Shown piece by piece: positions 24,454-32,537 of a stretch of DNA of 50,886 nt. The position numbers and the translations under genes were made by a program. The notes under the pieces were generated by a model. That model did not search any database and had not been told where the DNA came from. It worked only from the letters and a program-made list of their open reading frames with translations. The stretch is from a virus. Each line of letters starts with the position of its first letter. The stretch's first letter is position 1. The DNA is taken from IMG/VR virus record IMGVR_UViG_3300021960_007868, positions 1 to 50,886 of that record; one strand, given 5' to 3'.

Positions 24454-25488
24454 TTATTCTGGTTGCGGAGTTGCGTCTGCTAGTGTGTGTATGTTTGTAA
24501 TACTAGTACCATTTACAACACCAGTATTATCTACCGCAGTATAGTTTGCAGCATTATAATTAAATGTACTATCAGCATCGTATGTAGTAACTGCGCTTGT
24601 AAGTGTTCCGTTTACTGTTTCGTCGATTGGATCGTCATCGCCACCCGGATCAACGCCTTGACCACCTGTGCCAGTGTCGCCATCAACAAATCGTATTTTT
24701 AAACGTAGTTTATCAGTAGTAAAATATCCATATATGTCATAATAGTTATCTGAATATACTCCACTACCGGATTTACGGAACATTAATCTATATGTGTTTG
24801 TTGTAAGATCTTTTAAACCTCTGTATATCGTTCCTGAATCAGCACTAGTATTGCATTTGTCTATTTTAATTGTGCCAGCTGCTGATAATAGATCGGCCCA
24901 ATCTAAAGATTTTGCTCCACTAGCACCTGATAGCGAAGGATTAAAATAAATGCGGCCACCGCTTTCAATCCAATGATTCATACGAGCTGCACTACTAAAG
25001 TTTACTGTAATTACATGGTGTAGTATAGCATTACTTGCAGCAACACCCCAGTTAGTAGTCCTTTCAGCACTAGCAGAGGCAGCAAGACTAAAACTTGCAT
25101 CTGGAAATCTTAAATGATCAGCATCAACACTAAATGAAAATGTTTCAATACTAGTTGCTACTGCTTCATAATCATTATATCCCATTTGTGAAGAATTTGG
25201 TACAGCACTTTGAGAACCGTCAGATTGATCATGCGATAAAGACGTGTCAGCGCCAATTGTTTGTCCAGTTGCAGGCGGTACTAAACTTGGCATTGACTGA
25301 TTTTGATGCACATAGGCGCTAGTTAAGTCTAGAAATAAATTAATATGCTCGTCATCTTCAACAGTAGTATCTGCCGCTTGGTCAGAAGAGCGTACTGTTT
25401 GACCGTATAAGGTATCATATACCGCATCAACTGAGTCTTTGATACTATTGTAGTTTGCTGCTGTAATTGATCCGCCGACAGCTACCAT
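24454..25488 (-). CDS. Virion structural protein (tail-fibre-associated type)
   Basis: 344 aa. It opens MVAVGGSITAANYNSIKDSVDAVYDTLYGQ, a signature shared with the next protein (MAVGDIISVARYNQM) and, from memory, with virion proteins of marine T4-like phages. A second shared block is LTSAYVHQNQSMPSL. The rest is low-complexity, Ser/Thr/Asp-rich beta-type sequence with a GGDDDPIDE linker before a repetitive tail. It lies 1 nt after its paralogue, with AGGAG as Shine-Dalgarno. Exact location in the particle unknown. Confidence 0.75.
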   Translation of the reverse strand: MVAVGGSITAANYNSIKDSVDAVYDTLYGQTVRSSDQAADTTVEDDEHINLFLDLTSAYVHQNQSMPSLVPPATGQTIGADTSLSHDQSDGSQSAVPNSSQMGYNDYEAVATSIETFSFSVDADHLRFPDASFSLAASASAERTTNWGVAASNAILHHVITVNFSSAARMNHWIESGGRIYFNPSLSGASGAKSLDWADLLSAAGTIKIDKCNTSADSGTIYRGLKDLTTNTYRLMFRKSGSGVYSDNYYDIYGYFTTDKLRLKIRFVDGDTGTGGQGVDPGGDDDPIDETVNGTLTSAVTTYDADSTFNYNAANYTAVDNTGVVNGTSITNIHTLADATPQPE

Positions 25489-25489
25489 G

Positions 25490-26422
25490 CTATGCTCCTA
25501 GTGTTTGTGTATTTGTGTAAACCGGAGATGCTACTTCGACATAATCATTTGATAATGCGTTTGAATAGGTTGCACGTTGTTGCTCTACAATACTTCTAAA
25601 GTTTCCGCCTACTGGTTCGTCAATGCCAGAAGTGCCATCTCCTGGATCTAGCGGTTCGCCGTCTTGATAAGATACTTTAAAAGTTATCTTGTTTGATGCA
25701 CTATTCATTTTAGCTTGATATGTAATGTTGTTGTTTTCATATGCTCCAGCACCTGGTTCGTAATACCATATGTTAACATAGTTTCCGCCGGGTGTCAAGT
25801 CATAAGCACCAATATTATAATCAGTGCCTGAGCCAGCAACTGTATCTGTATAACTAAACTTTACAACGCCTACAGTAGTACAGATGCTGTTCCAACTTGT
25901 ATATTTTGCACCCGAGCCATCGGATATTGACGAGCGAGTTCTTATTTCTCCGCCACTATTAAAAAATGCACGTAAATGGTCAGCATCAGTAAAAGTTACT
26001 TCCCATTCGTGTATAATAATTGGTGTACCTGGCTGTCCCCAATCTGCACTGCGATTGACTGCTAGTTTAGATTCAGTTGATACTTGATTAATATTATAGC
26101 TTAAGGCATTGGTTTCAACATCAACTGCAATTGATTCATATTCAGCATATACACTATCAGTAATATCGTCACTTGTAACAATATCAGTTAATGTTGGAAG
26201 GCTATTATTTTGGTGTGCATATGCTTTTGTTAGATCAGTTTTAAGAGTCTGCATATGTGTAGAATTAACCACAGTTGGGCTATTATTTACATTTGTAGGT
26301 AAGCTACTACTTGCAACAGCTTGCCCATATCCAAATGTTGTTGATCCGGTACCTAATACTTTGCTTGCTCTTGCTTGCATTTGATTGTACCTTGCAACAG
26401 AGATAATATCTCCGACAGCCAT
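25490..26422 (-). CDS. Virion structural protein (tail-fibre-associated type)
   Basis: 310 aa, paralogue of the 24454-25488 product: N-terminal VGDIISVARYNQMQARASKVLG followed by FGYGQAV, then LTKAYAHQNNSLPTL, then a VTFTDADHLRAFFNSGGEIR block that matches VNFSSAARMNHWIESGGRIY of the other. A DGEPLDPGDG linker precedes the C-terminus. GGAG precedes ATG 26422, and an exact TATAAATA lies 23 nt upstream of the start, so it begins its own late transcript as well as being readable from upstream. Confidence 0.78.
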   Translation of the reverse strand: MAVGDIISVARYNQMQARASKVLGTGSTTFGYGQAVASSSLPTNVNNSPTVVNSTHMQTLKTDLTKAYAHQNNSLPTLTDIVTSDDITDSVYAEYESIAVDVETNALSYNINQVSTESKLAVNRSADWGQPGTPIIIHEWEVTFTDADHLRAFFNSGGEIRTRSSISDGSGAKYTSWNSICTTVGVVKFSYTDTVAGSGTDYNIGAYDLTPGGNYVNIWYYEPGAGAYENNNITYQAKMNSASNKITFKVSYQDGEPLDPGDGTSGIDEPVGGNFRSIVEQQRATYSNALSNDYVEVASPVYTNTQTLGA

Positions 26423-26445
26423 AAAATTCTCCTACATTGTGTGTA

Positions 26446-26453
26446 TATTTATA
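26446..26453 (-). promoter_or_regulatory. T4-type late promoter TATAAATA
   Basis: Exact TATAAATA on the minus strand, overlapping the TAA stop of the upstream tail-fibre gene, with a 23-nt leader carrying GGAG before ATG 26422. Confidence 0.65.
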
Positions 26454-27942
26454 CCTTTAAAACACACTCTACTAATTTTTCGGCTTCGTCGCTGTTTGTT
26501 TCTAATGCTACACCTACTAACGATCCACCGTTGATTGCAGTACTTGCACAACCGTTGTCGTGTACATATACCGATTGTCCTTTTTTAACTGGACCACTAA
26601 TGCGTACTGGAACACGACCTTTAAGTGCGATATACTGTCCTTCAGCTTCACTATTCATCATAATAGCCGGATCAGTTGACACAACACCAATTGCAACACA
26701 ACCAATGTTTGCAGGCTGTGTTTCGTGGTCTTCGTCTGCGCTAACACAAACTACTGTTCCAGGAATCAATTCTTCTGCTGTTGTATATTTTTCTGCTAAA
26801 TCAGCATAACGTGCTTGTGTTGCTGTTCCAGTAAAAATATTTGCAGTTAGATTACCGCTTGAATCTCTAGCTGCAATACTATTATTGTTTGCACTAGTTG
26901 ACGCAGTTCGATAATTTCCTGATACTTCTAGTGTATTTGCTTGTGTTGCTGTTCCAGTAAATGTTGTAGCATACATATTAACAAGAGGATTAGCCGAGGT
27001 GCCTATAGTACTAGTTGTAATTCCAGGATAAATTGCTGTATCAGTAATTACCCAACGATCTGAATCAGCATTATTTGAAATGCGTAACTCGTCTCGGTGC
27101 ATTTGTATTCTTGGTGTTTCGTTATCAGCGCCAATCTTTACTGTAAGATCAACTCCGTCGCCTAGTGTATATCCAGCATCACTAAACGATACAAGACTTG
27201 CAAAATTTAATGATGCCGATTGAATAAAATCGCTCGGACCATATGTGTTTGTTCCATCGGTAAGTTTTAGTGCTGCACTTGATGTACCCCAATAATAATT
27301 TACATTACCTCTTGAATCAGTGTTTGATTTTCCTGAAACATCAACTGCTCTTAGTGTATGTCCTGCTTTGATAGTAGTCCAGTCACTTGACGACCACTCG
27401 TCTCCTAAGTCAGGCTGTGTAACATTTACTGTAAATTCTGATTCACTAATTATTTCAACAATAAAATCATCTGCATATGCTGCAATAACATTACGATCAA
27501 CATTTGCACTGTCTTTAAGTTTAATTGTTTTCATTTCAGTTACTTGAGCAGCAGTTGCTTGCGGTCCAATTAAGTTCCATTCATTGTTTGAATTTTTACC
27601 ATATAACTGATTAGTAGTAGAATTCCACCATAGATCGCCTTCTGCAAATCCTACCGGTTGTGTAGAACTTACTTCAGCGCCGGCTGTTGTTTTAAAATTA
27701 GTTCCGTCGTAAACTTTTAGTCTTTCAGCAGTTGCATCATACCATAGTTGGCCAGTAATTGCTTTTGTAGGTGCAGCAGTTCCTTGAAAATTTTCTAATA
27801 AAAATAAAAAATTCTCGTTTTGTTGCTCGCCATACCCTGCAAAGTTTTTACCAATTAACTTTAATTCGGTTGTGTTATCAACTGTTCCATCTTCAACTGT
27901 AACTAGTTGTGAACCATTATATCTGTTAATTATATAAGCCAT
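26449..27942 (-). CDS. Tail fibre/virion protein with shared N-terminal module
   Basis: 497 aa. Residues 1-90 are the module shared by three consecutive proteins: an ITxVEDGTVDNTTxLKLIGKNFAGYGE stretch, NENFLFLLENFQGTAAP, then GQLWYDATAERLKVYDG. The middle is beta-type fibre sequence with repeated FTGTATQA motifs. The C-terminal 115 residues start ADLAEKYTTAEELIPGTVV and contain AIGVVSTDPAIMMNS and GRVPVRISGPVKKG, a terminal domain seen in many phage fibres and structural proteins. A GAAGG Shine-Dalgarno precedes ATG 27942. Confidence 0.8.
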   Translation of the reverse strand: MAYIINRYNGSQLVTVEDGTVDNTTELKLIGKNFAGYGEQQNENFLFLLENFQGTAAPTKAITGQLWYDATAERLKVYDGTNFKTTAGAEVSSTQPVGFAEGDLWWNSTTNQLYGKNSNNEWNLIGPQATAAQVTEMKTIKLKDSANVDRNVIAAYADDFIVEIISESEFTVNVTQPDLGDEWSSSDWTTIKAGHTLRAVDVSGKSNTDSRGNVNYYWGTSSAALKLTDGTNTYGPSDFIQSASLNFASLVSFSDAGYTLGDGVDLTVKIGADNETPRIQMHRDELRISNNADSDRWVITDTAIYPGITTSTIGTSANPLVNMYATTFTGTATQANTLEVSGNYRTASTSANNNSIAARDSSGNLTANIFTGTATQARYADLAEKYTTAEELIPGTVVCVSADEDHETQPANIGCVAIGVVSTDPAIMMNSEAEGQYIALKGRVPVRISGPVKKGQSVYVHDNGCASTAINGGSLVGVALETNSDEAEKLVECVLKV

Positions 27943-27968
27943 TTATATCTACCTTCTTTATGTTACAG

Positions 27969-27976
27969 TATTTATC
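27969..27976 (-). promoter_or_regulatory. Late-promoter-like GATAAATA followed by CTGTA
   Basis: GATAAATACTGTA on the minus strand directly after the TAG stop of the upstream gene, with a 26-nt leader containing GAAGG before ATG 27942. Confidence 0.55.
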
Positions 27977-29829
27977 TAAACGCTACTTGATAAGTCTTCT
28001 TGCCAGACCCAAGCGCCGGCTACTACTGCAAATCTTTTTAATGTTCTAGTTACAGTTAATGTTACTGTATCAGTAACATCAGTAAAACTAAAGTCAGTAA
28101 CAACTGATTGGTTTTGTACACCAGCACTGTCAACTGCTGTAAAACTTTTTGAAACTCCATCTGTTGCATTATAAGTATATTGGCCTGCATACGATGTACA
28201 ATGTACTCTAGCACTTACTCCGTTATTTTTTGTAGTTGATGGACATAGATCGTTTACTAATAATGCAAGTTGTATATTAGTTAATCCAGTTGAATCAACA
28301 CTAAGTTCTATGTTGTGCGATTTATAAATATCATCAACATATTTTTTATGAGCTGCATCGTTATCAGTGCCAGGTGTTGCTAAGTTTCGAATTTTTGTTG
28401 TACCAGTCATAGTTATATCGCCATTGATATTTAGACTTAGATCGTTAGTACAAGAAATAGTTGACCCATTTAAATTAATATTGTCAACATTAAGAATTGA
28501 TAGTGTACCAATACTTGTAAGACCACTTGCTGTTGTAACACTTGAATGAAGTTCATTAATAGTTAGTACATTAGTTCCGTTAATTTTATAACCAAGACCG
28601 TCAGCAACATCAATGTTTACACTTGAAGTCCAAGAGTTAGTAGAATTTTTCCAAATAAGTTCTTTATCAAGTCCTGAAGATTTTAAAATTATGCCGCCTT
28701 CGTCAGCTTGGGCATCAGTTAACAACGAACTATCATCATTGATACCAAGTTCAATCTGCTTATCTTGTACTCTTAAATTAACTACTTCAAGTGCGGTATT
28801 TGAACCTTTAACTGTTAGATTACCCTCAATAATTACATCACCGTTTGATGGGCTAGTACCAACATGTAATGCTGCTTGTGGAGCAGAATTAAATATACCA
28901 ACATGTTGATTACTTGTTTCAATTTTAAACGAGCTTGACTGAGAGCCAGAACTTGACGTTTGAATATCAATGTTTGCATTGTCTCGGAATGCAGTAAGAA
29001 CAATATCTCTATCTACTGATGTAGTATCAGTTGCTATACTAAAGCGTGATACATCTCCAACTAAAAATCCTCTGTCATTATTAACGTGTAAGTGCTGATT
29101 AGTAGTTTGATAAGTTGCAATTGGCAACGAAGGACTTACTTGTAAGAAACTTGCTGCGCTATATACAACTCCTCCCGAAATTAAATTATCAGCATTTGTA
29201 GCATTACCATTCCAATAAAAATCAGTATAGGTTGGAACAATATTTACACCTTGCTTAATAGCATATGGTGTTGAAAATCCAGTTAACAATGCGGCGTTTA
29301 CATCAATTACTGCTGGAGTAAATGCTTCTTTACTTACAAGAGCAACAGTATTATTTCCAACGCTCCAGCGTCCAACAATTTTATCAACACCGTAGATATC
29401 AACTAACGTAATAGCATCGTATTCTGTTTTACCTTGTGTTCGAGTATAGCTCGGTCCTGCTAAAAATTCTGCGGTGCCGTCGCTAAAATAAAGTTGTTTG
29501 TTAGTTGCATCAATCCATAAATCACCTGCAACCATACTTGGTTTTAATGCGGCATATGTTGTAGTGTCGGTGCCTCTAAATTGTTCGCCGTCCCATACTT
29601 TTAATCTGCCTGCCGATGTATCATACCATATTTGTCCTCTTAAAGGATTTGCTGGCGCACTTGTAGCAGCAAAGTTTTCAATTATCTTAATAAAGTTTTC
29701 GTTAAAGGCTTCGCCATATCCTGTATAATTTCGCCCTACAAGTGTTATATCAGTTGTTGTAGAGTCAACTGACCCATCAACTAGGTCTACTAACAGTGTT
29801 CCGTCAGTTTGGTTTAGTTTGTAACTCAT
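27976..29829 (-). CDS. Tail fibre/virion protein with shared N-terminal module
   Basis: 617 aa. N-terminal module as in its neighbours: GSVDSTTTDITLVGRNYTGYGE, NENFIKIIENFAATSAP, GQIWYDTSAGRLKVWDG, GDLWIDATNKQLYF. The long middle contains HVGIFNSAPQAALHVG and a 'GNLTVKGSNTALEVVNLRVQDKQIELG' type section that is typical of repetitive fibre shafts in marine T4-like phages, then IRNLATPGTDNDAAHKKYVD, a coiled linker also frequent in fibres. The ATG overlaps the collar-domain fibre gene upstream by 4 bp (ATGA). Confidence 0.8.
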   Translation of the reverse strand: MSYKLNQTDGTLLVDLVDGSVDSTTTDITLVGRNYTGYGEAFNENFIKIIENFAATSAPANPLRGQIWYDTSAGRLKVWDGEQFRGTDTTTYAALKPSMVAGDLWIDATNKQLYFSDGTAEFLAGPSYTRTQGKTEYDAITLVDIYGVDKIVGRWSVGNNTVALVSKEAFTPAVIDVNAALLTGFSTPYAIKQGVNIVPTYTDFYWNGNATNADNLISGGVVYSAASFLQVSPSLPIATYQTTNQHLHVNNDRGFLVGDVSRFSIATDTTSVDRDIVLTAFRDNANIDIQTSSSGSQSSSFKIETSNQHVGIFNSAPQAALHVGTSPSNGDVIIEGNLTVKGSNTALEVVNLRVQDKQIELGINDDSSLLTDAQADEGGIILKSSGLDKELIWKNSTNSWTSSVNIDVADGLGYKINGTNVLTINELHSSVTTASGLTSIGTLSILNVDNINLNGSTISCTNDLSLNINGDITMTGTTKIRNLATPGTDNDAAHKKYVDDIYKSHNIELSVDSTGLTNIQLALLVNDLCPSTTKNNGVSARVHCTSYAGQYTYNATDGVSKSFTAVDSAGVQNQSVVTDFSFTDVTDTVTLTVTRTLKRFAVVAGAWVWQEDLSSSV

Positions 29830-31901
29830 ACTACAATATCTCCTACGTAAATAATATATTCAACTGTTGTAAACGGACTTGTATGGTAGTACGGGTCGTT
29901 TTCAATATCAAGCATTGCTCCAGTTTGGCTAATGCCAGTTCCAGCTGTTGTTCCGATAATATTTTGCGCACTTGCACCAGTGTCAGTTCCTCCGGTGATA
30001 TTAGTGCTTGCATAATATTGCTCGCCGTTGTCACCTTGCAAGCTGTGTTTGTGATCTGGCAGCATAGCTTGTGTAATTGTACCTGTTTCGCTACCGCCGG
30101 TTAAACCTACTGTATTTGCTGCTGCATCATTCAATAAACGATTACCTGTTGTAGCATCGCCTAAATGTCCTACTAATCCTCGTCCTCTAAAATCTGGTAA
30201 GTTAAAAGTAGTTGCGCCGCCATCGGATGAACCGTATAATATTCCAATAATTAGATATAAACTTTCTTCGCTGCCGCCACCTCGTGTAAGTTGTTGTCCG
30301 TGGCATAGTGCCCACCCAGTTGGTGCTGCTGTACCTGCATATGGCATTATCATTCCTAGTTGAAATGACGGCACTGTGCTAACAATTTGTGCTTGTGTCA
30401 TATAACGCAAGCCTTCGCTGTTCTCAACTAAAAACTTGTCGGTTGATGCTACATCAACTGCAATTGGAGTTTGGTCTGTAACAAAACTTGGCTTAATATT
30501 AAGTGTCCATTCTTTTGTAGTTCCGCCAACTTGTCCATCAAATTGTACACTTCCAGTTGCAGTGACATCACCGGCACTGTTAAATTGGAATGTAGTCGGA
30601 CTTGATAGTTTGCCTGCACTAGCTGCACTGCCGCTTATATTACCTGTTACTGTGCCAACTAAATTACCATTAAAAGTATTTGCATAGACATTTGCATATC
30701 TTAGATTTGCAGTACCAATGTTGTTTGCTAAATCGGTATATGGTTGTATATTTTCAGCATATATTGAACTAGTATTATCGATATCGTTTACATTAAAATA
30801 TGCATCGCCGCCGACGTTTAAATCTTTACTAAGACCAATACCGCCAGGTGTGTTAATAGCACCATCTGTTGGATTTGTACTATTTAACGTGCTGATAGAA
30901 ATAATTTTACTACCTTTTATGTTACCGCCTACATCAAGAACTTCTTCTGGTGATGTGTTTAATAATCCGTGTTTGCCGTCACTTGTAATTGTAGTTGCTG
31001 TAGTATTTGCACCTGCATTATTAACATTAAAATTAATCTGACCGTCAGTTGCTTTGTTTCTAATTATAACGCTACTGCCAGTTACACTAGCAGTTAAAAT
31101 ACCATTTTCGCCAATTGCAAGTCCAGTATTAGTTTGAATACGTACATCTTTATCAAATCGATTTGCTGCATCTAATCTTGCAACATTTTCGTATACTAAA
31201 CTAGCTGTGCCTGCTGTATTTACAAGTGCTTCAGACTTTTCACTAGTTCCGTAATATTTTGCTTTTGCGCCATTAAAGGCAAGTTCTGTTGGAATGTTTA
31301 CGCCCGGCTTTACAACATATCCAGTTGGAAATCCTGTAATTTTTAACTTTGGTGTAAATTCAATGTAACTGTAAATTGACATTATATTATTTTGCACATA
31401 ATTAATTAATACTACATGATCAACGTCTGTGCCTAGCTGTGTACTAGTTCCTACTAAGGTAGCAATTTTACTACCAGTTGCAGTTGATTCGCTGTAGTCA
31501 GGCCCAATTAATACCCAGCCACTACCACTGTAAATGTATGCTTGTAAATTTGCAGTATCAACCCATATGTCGCCAAGTACACTTGCACTTGCTTCAGGTT
31601 GTGACTGTGCTTTTTTAATACCACCTGCTGCTACCCAAGCTGCTCCATCATAAACTTTTAGCTGATCAACTCCAGTTGTAGTATCGTACCAAAGTTGCCC
31701 TTCAACTGGACTAGAAGGTGCTGTTGTATTTGCAAAGTTTTCTAGTAAATGTAAAAAGTTCTCATTGACATACGCACCGTAACCAGTTAGGTTTTGACCA
31801 ACTAATTTTAAACTGGTATCAGTATTATTAAGTCCGTTTTCTTCAACGGTTATACTACCGTTGTTTGTAAAATCAGTAAATCGTACGGTATAGTCTGCCA
31901 T
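29826..31901 (-). CDS. Tail fibre protein with C-terminal T4 gp12-like collar domain
   Basis: 691 aa. It begins with the shared module (ITVEENGLNNTDTSLKLVGQNLTGYGA, NENFLHLLENFANTTAP, GQLWYDTTTG). The shaft includes HGLLNTSPEEVLDVGGNIKG and YANVYANTFNGNLVGTVTG. Residues about 512 onward (GMIMPYAGTAAPTGWALCHGQ, then FNLPDFRGRGLVGHL and MLPDHKHS) are a phage tail collar domain of the kind at the end of T4 short tail fibre gp12. Such domains form the trimeric receptor-binding end, and the HKH histidine segment coordinates metal in related fibres. Two bases separate its ATG from the stop of the upstream gene. Confidence 0.88.
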   Translation of the reverse strand: MADYTVRFTDFTNNGSITVEENGLNNTDTSLKLVGQNLTGYGAYVNENFLHLLENFANTTAPSSPVEGQLWYDTTTGVDQLKVYDGAAWVAAGGIKKAQSQPEASASVLGDIWVDTANLQAYIYSGSGWVLIGPDYSESTATGSKIATLVGTSTQLGTDVDHVVLINYVQNNIMSIYSYIEFTPKLKITGFPTGYVVKPGVNIPTELAFNGAKAKYYGTSEKSEALVNTAGTASLVYENVARLDAANRFDKDVRIQTNTGLAIGENGILTASVTGSSVIIRNKATDGQINFNVNNAGANTTATTITSDGKHGLLNTSPEEVLDVGGNIKGSKIISISTLNSTNPTDGAINTPGGIGLSKDLNVGGDAYFNVNDIDNTSSIYAENIQPYTDLANNIGTANLRYANVYANTFNGNLVGTVTGNISGSAASAGKLSSPTTFQFNSAGDVTATGSVQFDGQVGGTTKEWTLNIKPSFVTDQTPIAVDVASTDKFLVENSEGLRYMTQAQIVSTVPSFQLGMIMPYAGTAAPTGWALCHGQQLTRGGGSEESLYLIIGILYGSSDGGATTFNLPDFRGRGLVGHLGDATTGNRLLNDAAANTVGLTGGSETGTITQAMLPDHKHSLQGDNGEQYYASTNITGGTDTGASAQNIIGTTAGTGISQTGAMLDIENDPYYHTSPFTTVEYIIYVGDIVV

Positions 31902-31904
31902 AGT

Positions 31905-32513
31905 TTATCCCTCAATTCCGCTTAAACTTTGAATTCGTACAGTATAATCAACTTGAATCAAACGGTTCAAACTCTTCTGTACAGGATGAAAAATAACATG
32001 TGTAATTAATCTACCTGTTCCACTTGCTGAATAACTACGTAATCCTAGTTCGTCAAAAACGTAAAGACTTTCGTTGCTTCCAGCTGTATCAAATGCATCT
32101 TGCCCTGCTGGTTCGCCATAATCTAGCAAACACCTAACCAAAATATCAGTATAGTTTGTACCACTTACATGACGAATTTCTGTCTTGTTTCGTATTGGGT
32201 CGTTGTTGTTTACACTGCGTTCATCTACTACTTTAGTAAATGTTTGATTATACAAACTTGCATTTGTACCTGTGCTATTTGGTGTTAGGTATGTTACAAT
32301 ACCTGTTGGGTCAACGCTAGTTCCTCCATTACCAAAACTCATATCACTAATAAAGCCTTGTCCTTGATTTGCCAAACTTTCAGCAAGTGCTAAACTCATA
32401 TTTTCATAATGAATTGCATTGCGTTTGTTTACAAAAACTTCGCCATTATCAGGATCTGAAATCTTGATATGTCCTTCTACGTGTATTCCATTTAAGTCAT
32501 TAAACTGTGTCAT
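31905..32513 (-). CDS. Conserved virion structural protein
   Basis: 202 aa, starting MTQFNDLNGIHVEGHIKI with DPDNGEVFVNKRNAIHYENMS and LVRCLLDYGEPAGQDAF further on. From memory this is a conserved virion protein of marine T4-like myoviruses, placed between the baseplate wedge and the tail fibre genes; its precise role (baseplate or fibre attachment) is not known to me. AAGG lies before ATG 32513, and a TAAATA motif 18 nt upstream overlaps the stop of the giant gene. Confidence 0.78.
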   Translation of the reverse strand: MTQFNDLNGIHVEGHIKISDPDNGEVFVNKRNAIHYENMSLALAESLANQGQGFISDMSFGNGGTSVDPTGIVTYLTPNSTGTNASLYNQTFTKVVDERSVNNNDPIRNKTEIRHVSGTNYTDILVRCLLDYGEPAGQDAFDTAGSNESLYVFDELGLRSYSASGTGRLITHVIFHPVQKSLNRLIQVDYTVRIQSLSGIEG

Positions 32514-32531
32514 CTTTTTTACCTTATACTG

Positions 32532-32537
32532 TATTTA
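32532..32537 (-). promoter_or_regulatory. Late-promoter-like AATAAATACAGTA
   Basis: TAAATA core at 32537-32532 on the minus strand with an 18-nt leader before ATG 32513. Its first three bases are the TAA stop of the giant gene, so chance cannot be excluded. Confidence 0.4.

Noticed and set aside
26449-31901. Direct DNA repeats between the three fibre genes
   Set aside because: The shared module is seen at the protein level; the DNA has diverged and no long exact repeat was found by eye.
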